From the NCBI GenBank assembly GCA_963794685.1, contig CAWCFK010000005.1:1-64000 (forward strand): a DNA stretch of 64,000 nt, given 5' to 3'. Shown piece by piece: positions 34,542-43,329 of the stretch; position 1 is the first letter of the stretch; every line of letters begins with the position of its first letter. Under the pieces are notes generated by a model. It did no database searches. It worked only from the letters and a program-made list of their open reading frames with translations, and was not told where the DNA came from. The position numbers and the translations under genes were made by a program. This DNA comes from CAVTWH01 sp963794685 (GTDB lineage Bacteria > Actinomycetota > Actinomycetes > Mycobacteriales > Micromonosporaceae).

Positions 34542-36065
34542 TCAGATCACCGCGGCGATCAACAACACCACCAGCAGTACCGCCGCGACCAGGATGAGCG
34601 CGATGAGCAGGCCGGACCGGCCGCCGCTGGCCGCCGGGGCGGGCACCGGGCGGGGCGCCGGCGCCGGACGCACGATCGCCGGCGCCGGCGTCACCGGCCG
34701 GGCCACCGGAGCCTGCTGCTGCGGCATCGGCTGCTGCTGGGGCATGGGCTGCTGTTGGGGCATCGGCTGAGCGACCGGCATCGGCTGCTGGTTCACCGGG
34801 CGGGCCACCGGCGGTGACACCGGACGCGGCTGCCCCGCCGGCTGGGCGATCCGAGGCGGCTGCGGGGCGGGACGTGGCATCGCCGGCTGCGGCGGCGCCC
34901 AGTTCTGCGGCCGCGGCTGCGCCGCAGCCGGGCGCAGCGCCGGGGTGAACACCTGCGGCACGCCGGAGTGCGTCGACGGGCCGGCCGTCCCGGGCGCCGG
35001 GGCCGGGGCGCCGATGCACAGCGCACCCTCGACCACCACGGTCTCCGGCTGCTCCAGGATGGTCGGCGGCAGGCCCAGCTCGGTGTGGATCAGATGCGCC
35101 GCCAGCGGGATCCGGCTGGAGCCGCCGACCAGGAAGATGCCGGCCAGGTCGGCCGCGCCGATCCCGGTCTCCTTGATGCACCGGGCCAGGCACACCACGG
35201 TGCGCTCCAGCTGCGGGCGGGCCAGCGTGTCGAACTCCTCCCGGGTCAGGTGCGCGTCCAGCTCCAGCGACGGCAGGTGGATGTCGGCGCTGGTGGTCCG
35301 GGACAGCATCTCCTTGGCGGCCTTGACGTCGTCGTAGAGCAGCCGGCGCAGCCGCCGCTCGTTGGCGTCGCCCGGCGCGGTCAACACCCGCCACTGCTGC
35401 GGACTGCTCTCCCCGTACACCTTGCCCAGGTGCTCCACGATGGCGTGGTCGAAGTCCAGGCCGCCCACGTCGGGCAGGCCCTCCTCGGCGAGCACCTGGA
35501 AACCCCCGGCGGTGCGACGCACCACGGTGGCGTCGAAGGTGCCGCCGCCCAGGTCGTAGATGGCCAGGCAGCGACCCACCGGGACGGCGGTACGCAGCAC
35601 CGCGGTGAAGTACGACGCGGCAGCCACCGGCTCCACGATCAGCTGCGGCGCCGGCAGCTGCGCCATCCGGGCCGCCTCCATCAGCAGCCGGCGGCGCTGC
35701 TCACCCCAGCGGGCCGGGTGGGTCAGCCGGACCTCCGTCGGCTGGCCACCCAGCTGGCGGCGGGCCTCCTGGGCGACCTGGCTGAGCACCGCCGAGAAGA
35801 CCTTGGCGACCGGCAGCTCGGCGTCGCCCAGCAGCATCGTCACGTCGTCGACGCGGCGCTTCGGGTTCGGCTCGAAGCGGGTCGGGTCCACCCGGGCCGC
35901 CCGCTCGGCGTCCCGGCCCACCAGGAAGGTGCCGTCCGGGTTGAGGTAGACGGCGGTCGGCATCAGCGGCGCGCCGTCGAACAGCAGCGGCCGCATCCGG
36001 CCGTCCGGCATCCGCAGCATCGCGGCGGTGTTGGAGGTGCCGAAGTCGATACCGAGCACGCGCAT
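34542..36065 (-). CDS. Hsp70-like ATPase with C-terminal membrane anchor, no substrate-binding domain
   Basis: The ATG at 36065 gives MRVLGIDFGTSNTAAML; an upstream ATG at 36128 is unlikely. The 507 residues hold an actin/Hsp70 ATPase fold (phosphate 1 GIDFGTSN, phosphate 2 YDLGGGTFD, adenosine GIFLVGGSSRIP), then a Pro/Gln linker with QPMPQQQ repeats instead of the beta-sandwich substrate domain, and a terminal membrane segment (LLIALILVAAVLLVVLLIAA). Without a peptide-binding domain it is more likely a nucleotide-gated switch than a general chaperone. It converges on the dynamin operon with a 6-base gap. Confidence 0.87.
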   Translation of the reverse strand: MRVLGIDFGTSNTAAMLRMPDGRMRPLLFDGAPLMPTAVYLNPDGTFLVGRDAERAARVDPTRFEPNPKRRVDDVTMLLGDAELPVAKVFSAVLSQVAQEARRQLGGQPTEVRLTHPARWGEQRRRLLMEAARMAQLPAPQLIVEPVAAASYFTAVLRTAVPVGRCLAIYDLGGGTFDATVVRRTAGGFQVLAEEGLPDVGGLDFDHAIVEHLGKVYGESSPQQWRVLTAPGDANERRLRRLLYDDVKAAKEMLSRTTSADIHLPSLELDAHLTREEFDTLARPQLERTVVCLARCIKETGIGAADLAGIFLVGGSSRIPLAAHLIHTELGLPPTILEQPETVVVEGALCIGAPAPAPGTAGPSTHSGVPQVFTPALRPAAAQPRPQNWAPPQPAMPRPAPQPPRIAQPAGQPRPVSPPVARPVNQQPMPVAQPMPQQQPMPQQQPMPQQQAPVARPVTPAPAIVRPAPAPRPVPAPAASGGRSGLLIALILVAAVLLVVLLIAAVI

Positions 36066-36157
36066 GTCGGCCACCCTAACGGTCAGCGACCTTTCCGGGC
36101 ACATCCGCACGGCCGACAGTTCACCCACCGGCCGGTCGCGTCGTGCATACTCGCGCG

Positions 36158-36937
36158 GTGCGCTACGCCTACCTGGACCACCAGCCGCCGGGTAGCGGCC
36201 GGCCGCTGGCCTTCGCCCACCGGGGCGGCGCGGCCCACGGGGACGAGAACACGCTGGCCGCGTTCGGTCGGGCCGTCGCGCTGGGCTACCGCTACCTGGA
36301 GACCGACGTGCACGCCACCGCCGACGGCGTAGCGGTGGTGTTCCACGACGCGACCCTGGACCGGGTGCTGGGCCGGGCCGGTCGGGTGGCGCAGCTGCGC
36401 TGGGCCGACCTGGCCAGCGTCCGGGTCGGCGGCGAGGCGGTGGTACCGAAACTGGCCGATCTGCTGGACGCCTGGCCGCAGGTGCGGCTCAACATCGACG
36501 TGAAGGCCGACACCGCGGTCGACCCGACCGCCGCGGTGGTCCGCGCCGTCGGCGCGCTCGACCGGGTGCTGCTGGCCTCCTTCGCCGACCGCCGGGTCCG
36601 CCGGCTGCGCCAGCTGCTCGGCCCGGGACTGGCCACGTCGCTGGGTAGCCGCGCGGTGGCGGCGCTGTGGGCCGGCTCCCGGATCGGCCGGGGCGCCGCC
36701 CGGGTGACCCGCGGCGCCGCGGCCGCGCAGGTACCGCCCAACGCCGGGCGGCTGCGGCTGGTCGACCGCCGGTTCGTCGGGTACGCCCACGCGCTCGGCC
36801 TGCACGTGCACGTCTGGACGATCGACGAGCCGGCGGCGATGGAGTACTTACTGGATCTGGGCGTGGATGGCATCATGACCGATCACCTCGACGTGCTCCG
36901 CGACGTCTACGCCCGCCGCGGCCTCTGGCCGGGCTGA
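36158..36937 (+). CDS. Glycerophosphodiester phosphodiesterase
   Basis: The 259-residue TIM-barrel enzyme hydrolyses glycerophosphodiesters to glycerol-3-phosphate and an alcohol. Catalytic signatures are AHRGGAAHGDENTLAAF (general-acid His and metal Glu), YLETDVH (metal Glu-x-Asp) and VFHDATLDRV (second His). The C-terminal WTIDEPAAMEYLLDLGVDG and IMTDHLDVL are typical. There is no signal peptide, so it is cytosolic. The GTG at 36158 is preferred over ATG 36143. Confidence 0.92.
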   Translation: MRYAYLDHQPPGSGRPLAFAHRGGAAHGDENTLAAFGRAVALGYRYLETDVHATADGVAVVFHDATLDRVLGRAGRVAQLRWADLASVRVGGEAVVPKLADLLDAWPQVRLNIDVKADTAVDPTAAVVRAVGALDRVLLASFADRRVRRLRQLLGPGLATSLGSRAVAALWAGSRIGRGAARVTRGAAAAQVPPNAGRLRLVDRRFVGYAHALGLHVHVWTIDEPAAMEYLLDLGVDGIMTDHLDVLRDVYARRGLWPG

Positions 36938-36956
36938 CCCCGGGGAAGCGGCTCCG

Positions 36957-38305
36957 ATGACCGTAGCGCCGCCCACGCCGCTGGACGAGCCGCGTACCAC
37001 CCGCAGCGAGCGGGTCGGCTGGTACTTCTACGACTGGGCCAACTCGGCGTTCCCGACCACGGTGGTCACCGTGTTCCTCGGCCCGTACCTCGGTGACGTC
37101 GCCGAGCGGGCGGCCGACGCCCGACGGCAACGTGCACCCGTTCGGCATCACCGTGGCGGCCGGGTCACTGTTCCCCTACGCGGTGTCGCTGTCGGTGCTG
37201 CTGACCGTCTTCGTGCTGCCCGTGGTGGGCGCCATCGCCGACCGGTCGGCGCACAAGAAGCAGCTGCTGGCCCTGTTCACCTACCTGGGCGCCGCCGCCA
37301 CCGTCGGGACTGTTCTTCCTCACCGGCACCCGGTACCTGTTCGGCGCGCTGCTGTTCCTGGTGGCCAACATCGCCTACGGGGCCACCAACGTGGTGTACA
37401 ACTCGTTCCTGCCGCAGATCGCCGGGCCGGACGAGCGGGACCGGGTGTCCAGCACCGGCTGGGCCATCGGGTACATCGGCGGCGGCCTGCTGCTGGCCGT
37501 CAACGTGGTCGCCGTGCTGCTCGGCGGGGACGAACACAAGGCGCAGATCGCCCGGTACAGCATCGTCTCCGCCGGCCTGTGGTGGGCGGCCTGGACGACG
37601 ATCCCGCTGCTGCGGCTGCGCAACCGGCCACCGGTGGCCGGGCAGGCCCACGGTTCGGTGCTCACCGACGGGTTCCGGCAGCTGGCCCGGACGCTGCGGC
37701 ACCTGAAGTCGTTCCCGCTGACACTGTTCTTCCTGGTCGCCTACCTGATCTACAACGACGGCATCCAGACGGTCATCTCCCAGGCGGCCGTGTTCGCCGA
37801 CAAGCAGCTCGGCCTGCCCCAGTCGGTCCAGGTGGAGACCATCCTGATGGTGCAGTTCCTGGCGTTCTTCGGGGCGGTCGCGCTGGGGCGGGTCGCCCGC
37901 CGGGTGGGCGCCTGGCGCACCGTGCTGGCCAGCCTGCTGCTGTGGATCGTGGTGCTGGGCCTGGCCTACTTCCTGCCGGCCGGGCGGCCGCTGCAGTTCA
38001 TGCTGCTCGGCGCGCTGATCGGCATCGTGCTGGGCGGCAGCCAGGCGCTGAGCCGGTCACTGTTCAGCCAGCTCATCCCGAAGGGGTCGGAGGCGGAGTA
38101 CTTCGGCCTCTACGAGATCTCCTCGGACGCCACCAGCTGGCTCGGGCCGCTGCTGTTCGGCCTGTCCTACCAGGCCACCCACAGCTACCGGGTGGCGATC
38201 ATCTCGCTGCTGGTGTTCTTCGTCGTCGGCTTCGCGATGCTGCTGGCGGTACCGATGCGCCGGGCCATCGAGGCGGCCGGCAACACCCCGCCCCGGATCA
38301 TCTAG
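36957..38305 (+). CDS. MFS transporter, Atg22/UMF1-like (two frameshifts)
   Basis: The ATG at 36957 gives the family start (RVGWYFYDWANSAFPTTVVT, VFLGPYLG). One extra base near 37122 and another near 37312 shift the frame; conserved sequence resumes as GNVHPFGITVAAGSLFPYAV and LFFLTGTRYLFGALLFLVAN. The remaining protein is intact with about 12 membrane helices (YGATNVVYNSFLPQIAGPDE, LGGSQALSRSLFSQLIPKGS, EAEYFGLYEISS). The substrate of bacterial members is unclear; yeast Atg22 exports amino acids from the vacuole. The two insertions look like sequencing errors. The stop shares CTAG with the convergent VOC gene. Confidence 0.85.
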
Positions 38306-38700
38306 CCGGCCGGGTGCGCGCGTAGCGGCGAGCGGTCACCAACCAGCCACAGGTGCCCGAACGGGTCGGTGAAGCCGCCCTGCCGGTGCGGGCCCCAGGG
38401 CATCTGGTGGTCGCGGACCGGGCTACGGTGCTCGGCGCCGGCCGCGACCGCGGCGGCCACGAAAGCATCCGGGTCGTCGGTGAACACCTCCACCCGGACG
38501 GTACGGGTGCCCGCGGCATCCGGGGTGTCCCAGCCGTTGCCGGCCGGCTCGCCCAGGAAGAACGCGGCACCAGCGATATCGAGCCCGACGACGCTGCCCA
38601 GGTCCCACAGCCGGGTGGCGCCCAGTGCCCGCTCGTACCAGGCGGCGGCCGCCTGCGCGTCGGCGACGGCGAGCATCACCGAGATCAACGGTGCGCTCAT
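38302..38700 (-). CDS. VOC family protein downstream of HD-Pnk
   Basis: The 132-residue product (MSAPLISVMLAVADAQAAAAWYERALG) is a PhnB/glyoxalase-like VOC fold with DPFGHLWLVGDR near the end. It starts at 38700, overlapping the HD-Pnk stop by four bases, so it is the third gene of the RNA-ligase operon by position. A role in RNA repair is not implied by its sequence. The stop overlaps the MFS stop by four bases on the other strand. Confidence 0.8.
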   Translation of the reverse strand: MSAPLISVMLAVADAQAAAAWYERALGATRLWDLGSVVGLDIAGAAFFLGEPAGNGWDTPDAAGTRTVRVEVFTDDPDAFVAAAVAAGAEHRSPVRDHQMPWGPHRQGGFTDPFGHLWLVGDRSPLRAHPAG

Positions 38701-39827
38701 CCCGTCACCACCCAACTGACCCGGTGCGCCTCAGTCACGTCCGGAGTCTCCCAGCGGGCGACCAGCCGGTCCACCACCGGCCCCGGTACCGGCGCGTCGC
38801 GGGCCGCGTTGCGCTCCGCCAGGGCCTGCGGGGACGCCTCCACCGAGACGATCTCGACGCGGGCGTGGTAGTCGGCGGCCAGGGCGATCACCTGGCCGCG
38901 CAGCTGTCGGGAGACGTTGGTGGCGTTCCAGACGAAGTCCCGGCCGGCGCGCAGGTGTGCCCGCGCCTGCTCGCGGGCGGCGGCCAGGACGGCGCCCTGG
39001 TCGCCGCTGGGGCCGGCGCGCTGCCCGGCGCGCAGGGCGTCCAGGCTGACCACCGGACGGTCGGCGCGCAACGACTGCACCCAGGTGTCCTTGCCGGCGC
39101 CGGGCAGCCCGGACATCACCGTGACGGTGGCCCGGGTGTCGTCGTAGGCGGCGTAGTCGGGATCCCGGTACGGGTGCCGGAACCAGCTGAACCGGGCGTG
39201 GTCGGAGACGAACGCCCGGGGCGAATCCAGGCAGCCCCGCTCGGCGCAGTACTCCTCGAACAGGGCGATGCTCTCCAGCACCCGGTCGGCGTCGGCGCAG
39301 ACCCGGCCGGTGATGTCGGCGGTGGCCAGCAGCGCCAGGTCGTCGTTGCGGGCCACCAGGCTGACCCGGAAGACGATGGCGTCCAGGTCGGGCCGCTCCA
39401 ACGCCCAGAACGGCACCTGATGGTGGCGTACCAGCGCGGCCACGTGCTCCCGCCAGTCGACCGGCGCGCGCAGCTGCCACAGCAGCCGGCGGGCATGCAG
39501 GTCACCGGCCCGGGAATGGCCGTGCGCGGTGACCCTTCCGTCCTCCCGGCGGGTGGTCCAGGCCTTCGCCGCGTCGTGCAGCAGGACGGCGGCGAACAGG
39601 CGTACCCGCTCGTCGACCGGGCGGGCCCGCCAGGCGGGCGCGGCGGCCAGCGCCTGCGCCGCCAGCCGGGTGTGCGTGGCGACGTCGCCCTCGCCGTGGT
39701 GCACCGGGTCCTGCTCCACGCCGTCCAGGGGGCGCAGGAAGGGCAGCGCGGCGCGGGCGGCGGCCCAGTCCAGCGTCCAGTGCGGCGGCGCCGGGCAGAG
39801 CGTGGCGAACGGCTCAACCGACGGCAT
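38697..39827 (-). CDS. HD phosphohydrolase plus polynucleotide kinase (HD-Pnk-like)
   Basis: The 376-residue two-domain protein. The N-terminal half is an HD metal-dependent phosphoesterase (DPVHHGEGDVATHTRLAAQA, AAVLLHDAAKAW, LVRHHQVPFW). The C-terminal half is a P-loop kinase (MSGLPGAGKDTWVQSL, then DALRAGQRAG and FVWNATNVSRQLRGQVI). This order matches HD-Pnk enzymes, which remove 2',3'-phosphates and phosphorylate 5'-OH ends, making broken RNA ready for ligation. Its start overlaps the RNA ligase stop by 14 bases, fitting one end-healing and sealing operon. Confidence 0.85.
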   Translation of the reverse strand: MPSVEPFATLCPAPPHWTLDWAAARAALPFLRPLDGVEQDPVHHGEGDVATHTRLAAQALAAAPAWRARPVDERVRLFAAVLLHDAAKAWTTRREDGRVTAHGHSRAGDLHARRLLWQLRAPVDWREHVAALVRHHQVPFWALERPDLDAIVFRVSLVARNDDLALLATADITGRVCADADRVLESIALFEEYCAERGCLDSPRAFVSDHARFSWFRHPYRDPDYAAYDDTRATVTVMSGLPGAGKDTWVQSLRADRPVVSLDALRAGQRAGPSGDQGAVLAAAREQARAHLRAGRDFVWNATNVSRQLRGQVIALAADYHARVEIVSVEASPQALAERNAARDAPVPGPVVDRLVARWETPDVTEAHRVSWVVTG

Positions 39828-40602
39828 ACAGCACCCCCGGGTCGGCCAGCTGGTTGGCCACGACCGGCCGGTCCAGCCAGTGGCTGCCGGAGTCCAGGAC
39901 GGCGCTGCTGAAGCTCGGGCGTACCCACTTGTACCGGCCGGTCACCACGCCGTCCTCCTCCCGCTTCAGGTAGAGGCCCTCCATCTCGTCGGCGGGGTCG
40001 GTCTCGCGCCGCCGCCAGGGCCGGGTCGACGCCGGCCGCGGCGGCGGCCCGGGCCAGCGCCTCCCGCCAGTGTGGCGTCTTCGCGGTGGAGTCGCCGACC
40101 AGGGCGGTCAGCTGGTCCAGCCGGTGCCAGACGCCGCGGCCGCAGCACCGGGACGCGACGAGGGGCGTGTCCGCGCAGCAGGTCCCGGCGCCGGTCGGTG
40201 TCCAGGAACTGCCCGGTGTGCCGGTCGCAGGACGTCGAACTCGCAGAAGTAGTGCGGCAGCGCATCGTAGAAGACGGTGTGCTTGGCGTAGAGCCATTCG
40301 CCGTACACGATGTAGCGGTCGCCGAGCACCGGCCAGAGCCAGGGCGCGACGCTGGCCGCCCAGGCCTTGAACGGGGCGAAGTGCCGCTCCCGGGGGCCGC
40401 CGGTGAGGTAGTGGCCGCGCGACTGCAGCAGCAGCGCACCGTCGGCGTCGAAGCTGACCGCGCTGTTGGCCCCGTCGAGCTTCTCCTCCACCACCAGGTA
40501 CCGGCCGGCGAGGTCGGCGAAGGGCACCTGGTCCAGGTCGTCGTCGCCGGGCTGCAGACGCGAACCGGCCAGGTGCGGGGTACGGGGATACTTGCGCAGC
40601 AC
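39814..40602 (-). CDS. RNA ligase family protein (three frameshifts)
   Basis: The ATG at 40602 gives MLRKYPRTPHLAGSRLQPGD. The nucleotidyltransferase motif I EEKLDGANSAVSF (catalytic Lys) is followed by RERHFAPFKAW, YGEWLYAKHTVFYD and FCEFDVL, as in Rnl2/Rnl5-like ligases. One extra base each near 40229, 40170 and 40020 shifts the frame; homology resumes as DRHTGQFLDT, VASRCCGRGVWHRLDQLTAL and EGLYLKREEDGVVTGRYKWV, the last carrying motif V lysines. Corrected length is about 262 residues. It would seal RNA ends prepared by HD-Pnk. The shifts are probably sequencing errors. Confidence 0.8.
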
Positions 40603-40678
40603 CGGTCAGTTGTACCGTCCGCGCCGGACACCCGGACAGCGGATTTACCGGCCCCGAACGGATTGGACGCAGCAGCGC

Positions 40679-41668
40679 ATGAGCCAGCCGTACCCGCCGA
40701 TCGAACCCGACAGCCACGGCATGCTCGACGTCGGCGACGGCAACCACGTCTACTGGGAGACCTGCGGCAACCCGGACGGCAAGCCGGCACTCGTGGTCCA
40801 CGGCGGCCCCGGCTCGGGCTGCCGCGGCGGCGCCCGCCGCGTCTTCGACCCGGCCCGCTACCGGATCGTCCTGTTCGACCAGCGCGGCTGCGGACGCAGC
40901 CGGCCGCACGCCAGCGACCCGGCCACCGACCTGGCGGCGAACACCACCGCGCACCTGATCGCCGACATGGAGCGGCTGCGCGGGCATCTGGGCGATCGGG
41001 CGCTGGCTGCTGCAGGGCGGCTCGTGGGGCTCGACGCTCATCCTCGCCTACGCCGCAGCGGCCACCCGGAACGGGTCAGCGGAGATCGTCATCAACGGCG
41101 TCACCATGACCCGGCGCAGCGAGATCGACTGGCTGTACCGGGGAGTCGGCCGGTTCTTCCCCGAGCAGTGGGACGCCTTCCACGCCGCCGCCGGCCGGCC
41201 CGACGACATCGTGGCCGCCTACGCCCGGCTGCTGGAGCACCCGGACCCGGCGGTCCGGGAGCGCGCTGCGGCGGACTGGTGCGCCTGGGAGGACGCCGTC
41301 ATCTCGCTGGAGCACAACGGCAACCCGGGGCAGTACAGCGCCCGGCCGGGTCCGACCTGCTGGCGTTCGTGCGCATCTGCGCCCACTACTTCGCCCACGC
41401 GGCCTGGCTGGACGAGGGTGCGCTGCTGCGCGACGCCGGCCGGCTCGCCGGCATCCCGGGCGTGCTCATCCACGGGCGGCACGACCTCGGCAGCCCCGTC
41501 GGCACCGCCTGGGAGCTGGCCCGCGCCTGGCCGGACGCCCACCTGGTGATCGTCGAGGACTCCGGCCACACCGGCAGCGCCACCATGCGTACCGAAGTGC
41601 TGCGGGCACTGGACCATTTCGCCTCCGGCCAATGCAGCAGGCTGTCCCGGGGACCGGCTGCACAATGA
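40679..41668 (+). CDS. pip: Prolyl iminopeptidase (frameshifted)
   Basis: The S33 peptidase releases N-terminal proline. The ATG at 40679 opens MSQPYPPIEPDSHGML with GNHVYWETCGNPDGKPALVV, then HGGPGSG (oxyanion hole) and LFDQRGCGRS. After shifts near 41003 and 41082 come the nucleophile elbow QGGSWGSTLILAYA and MTRRSEIDWLYRGVGRFFPE. After another near 41350 come the acid and histidine regions (LIHGRHDLGSP, VEDSGHTG). The protein has normal length once one-base insertions are removed. It is divergent from the RNA ligase by 76 bases. Confidence 0.88.
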   Translation: MSQPYPPIEPDSHGMLDVGDGNHVYWETCGNPDGKPALVVHGGPGSGCRGGARRVFDPARYRIVLFDQRGCGRSRPHASDPATDLAANTTAHLIADMERLRGHLGDRALAAAGRLVGLDAHPRLRRSGHPERVSGDRHQRRHHDPAQRDRLAVPGSRPVLPRAVGRLPRRRRPARRHRGRLRPAAGAPGPGGPGARCGGLVRLGGRRHLAGAQRQPGAVQRPAGSDLLAFVRICAHYFAHAAWLDEGALLRDAGRLAGIPGVLIHGRHDLGSPVGTAWELARAWPDAHLVIVEDSGHTGSATMRTEVLRALDHFASGQCSRLSRGPAAQ

Positions 41669-41690
41669 GCCGGGCACTACGCCCGCGTGA

Positions 41691-42044
41691 TGGCGGCGGC
41701 GCTACGAGTCGGACCTGGACGAACTCGACGCCTACCTCGGCGGCCTGGCAGATGACGGTGAATCCGGCAGCCGGGAACGGGAGTACTGGCAGCGCCTGGA
41801 GCAGTTGACCTGCACCGGCTCGTCGCCGCACCGGGAGGTGCTGGTGCAGACCCGCAGTCTGGTCCGATGGAACGTCCAGTTCGCCAGCGGTGCACTGGAC
41901 GACTGGGACGAGGAGGAGTTCCTGCGCGCCCTGCACGCGGCCGTTGACGCCGCGATTGCCAGCTACCGGGCCCAGGTCACACTGCTCACCGCCGAGTACT
42001 TCGACCTCGGTGTGCCCTCGCACGACTGGGGCGTACGCCGGTGA
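41691..42044 (+). CDS. Hypothetical acidic protein, start unclear
   Basis: The open frame from 41691 encodes RRRYESDLDELDAYLGGLAD, then SREREYWQRLEQLTCTGSSP, HREVLVQTRSLVRWNVQFAS and DDWDEEEFLRALHAAVDAAI. No ATG or GTG is in frame before 41805, where only a TTG exists, so a frame error near 41665-41690 (ATG 41665) may hide the start. The product is helical and cytoplasmic. It overlaps the lipoprotein gene by four bases (GTGA) and precedes type VII secretion-like genes. No family recognised. Confidence 0.5.
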   Translation, partial: WRRRYESDLDELDAYLGGLADDGESGSREREYWQRLEQLTCTGSSPHREVLVQTRSLVRWNVQFASGALDDWDEEEFLRALHAAVDAAIASYRAQVTLLTAEYFDLGVPSHDWGVRR

Positions 42045-42841
42045 GAGGAACACCCGGCCGCGCCCGGCTGCTGCTGGCCCTGACCGTCGTGCTGGCCGCG
42101 TCCGGCACTGCCGGGTGCCACGGCAGGTCCGCCGCACCTACGCCGTCGGCATCGCCGACCACCGAGGTGGAGATGGTGTTGCAGCCCCCCACCTGCTCAC
42201 CGACGGTCGTGGAGACCGGCTACACAACCGAGGGCCACGGTATCGAGTACGGCTTGGTGGTGGAGAACAGCTGCCCGTTCGCCTCGGTGGGCAACCACAT
42301 CAGCGTCGAATTCCTGGACAAAACCGGCAACCGGGTGGATGACGAGCACACCGGACTCGGAGCTACGCTATCCGTCCTGCTGCCCGGGCAGCGCAGCGGG
42401 GTGGCCCGGAGCGCGGAGCTGAAAGGGACCGGACCAGCACCCGACATAGCCACGATGCACGCCTCGGTCACCAGCAACCGGCTGCTGCCGGCGAGCGTCT
42501 TCGCGGCCTGGCCGCGGTCGGTGACCACGCAGGACATCGCGATCGAGAACATCGGACCGCGGGATGCCAGCATCACCGCGACCATCGCTACGGATCCCGC
42601 AGACGCCTCGCTGTGCATGCCGAACGCCGAGCTCATCCTGCGCGATCACGAAGGCAGGATTGTCGCCGGCGAGGAAACACCGGTCACCGGCCACCGCATC
42701 TCCATCAAATTCACCATACCGACCGGCACCGACCTCGGACGGCTGCAACTGTTCATCGTCCAGGGCGGCCCCGGTTTCCCCTTCGGCGTCGGGGAACACG
42801 CGATGGCGCTTGGCATCGCCCACTCATACGCCTGCGGCTGA
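42041..42841 (+). CDS. Predicted lipoprotein with two beta-sandwich-like domains
   Basis: The 266-residue product has a lipoprotein signal (LLLALTVVLAASGTAGC, lipobox Thr-Ala-Gly-Cys at residues 23-26), a Ser/Pro/Thr linker, then two similar strand-rich halves (IEYGLVVENSCPFASVGNHI; QDIAIENIGPRDASITATI). It would be exported and tethered to the membrane outer face. Unknown family. Coupled to the preceding gene and 50 bases before type VII-like genes, so a role in that export context is possible. Confidence 0.7.
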   Translation: MRGTPGRARLLLALTVVLAASGTAGCHGRSAAPTPSASPTTEVEMVLQPPTCSPTVVETGYTTEGHGIEYGLVVENSCPFASVGNHISVEFLDKTGNRVDDEHTGLGATLSVLLPGQRSGVARSAELKGTGPAPDIATMHASVTSNRLLPASVFAAWPRSVTTQDIAIENIGPRDASITATIATDPADASLCMPNAELILRDHEGRIVAGEETPVTGHRISIKFTIPTGTDLGRLQLFIVQGGPGFPFGVGEHAMALGIAHSYACG

Positions 42842-42891
42842 GCCCCGCGCCGACCTGCACCCTGACCGCCACCCCGGCGAGGAGGCACCCG

Positions 42892-43303
42892 TTGTCCCTG
42901 CACGGCACCGATCTCGCGGCCGACCTGAACCAGCTGCTCCTGCTCGGTCGGGTTGACCTGCCGCTCCTGCAGTACACCTACGCGACGCTGAACAACACGC
43001 TGGCCGGCGGCCCCCCGGGCAGTGCCTTCACGCCGGTCCCCGCCGTCGGCTCCGACCAGGCCGGCGGCGAGTGGACCTCGGCGGCCGGGTACCTGCAGAA
43101 CGTCTTCGCCCAGACCGCCGACACCCTGGGCGCGACCGCCCAAATGATCCTGCATGTGGCGGCCCTCTACGAGGCGACCGACAACGCCGCACGGGACGCG
43201 ATCGCCGGCGTGTGGGCAGACGGTCCGCCTCAACAGGATGCGCTGCACCAGGAACTTCCGCTTCCAGGGCCAGTACCCCCCCGTCGTCTACACCACAGAC
43301 TGA
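42892..43303 (+). CDS. Small helical protein, possible type VII secretion partner (one frameshift)
   Basis: A TTG at 42892 sits 7 bases after GAGGAGG and begins SLHGTDLAADLNQLLLLGRV. The protein is helical (AAGYLQNVFAQTADTLGATA, HVAALYEATDNAARDAIAGV). One extra base near 43220 takes it into the frame RLNRMRCTRNFRFQGQYPPV with TGA at 43301-43303, about 136 residues. Without this correction the frame runs on through a Pro/Arg-rich stretch into the next gene. The size and helical hairpin suit WXG100-type proteins, but the W-x-G is absent. Confidence 0.5.
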
Positions 43304-43329
43304 ACGCGACCAGGAAGAGGCGGACCCTC

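Noticed and set aside
36957..38305. Programmed frameshifting in the MFS gene
   Set aside because: Two separate single-base insertions without slippery heptamers match the error pattern seen elsewhere in the contig.
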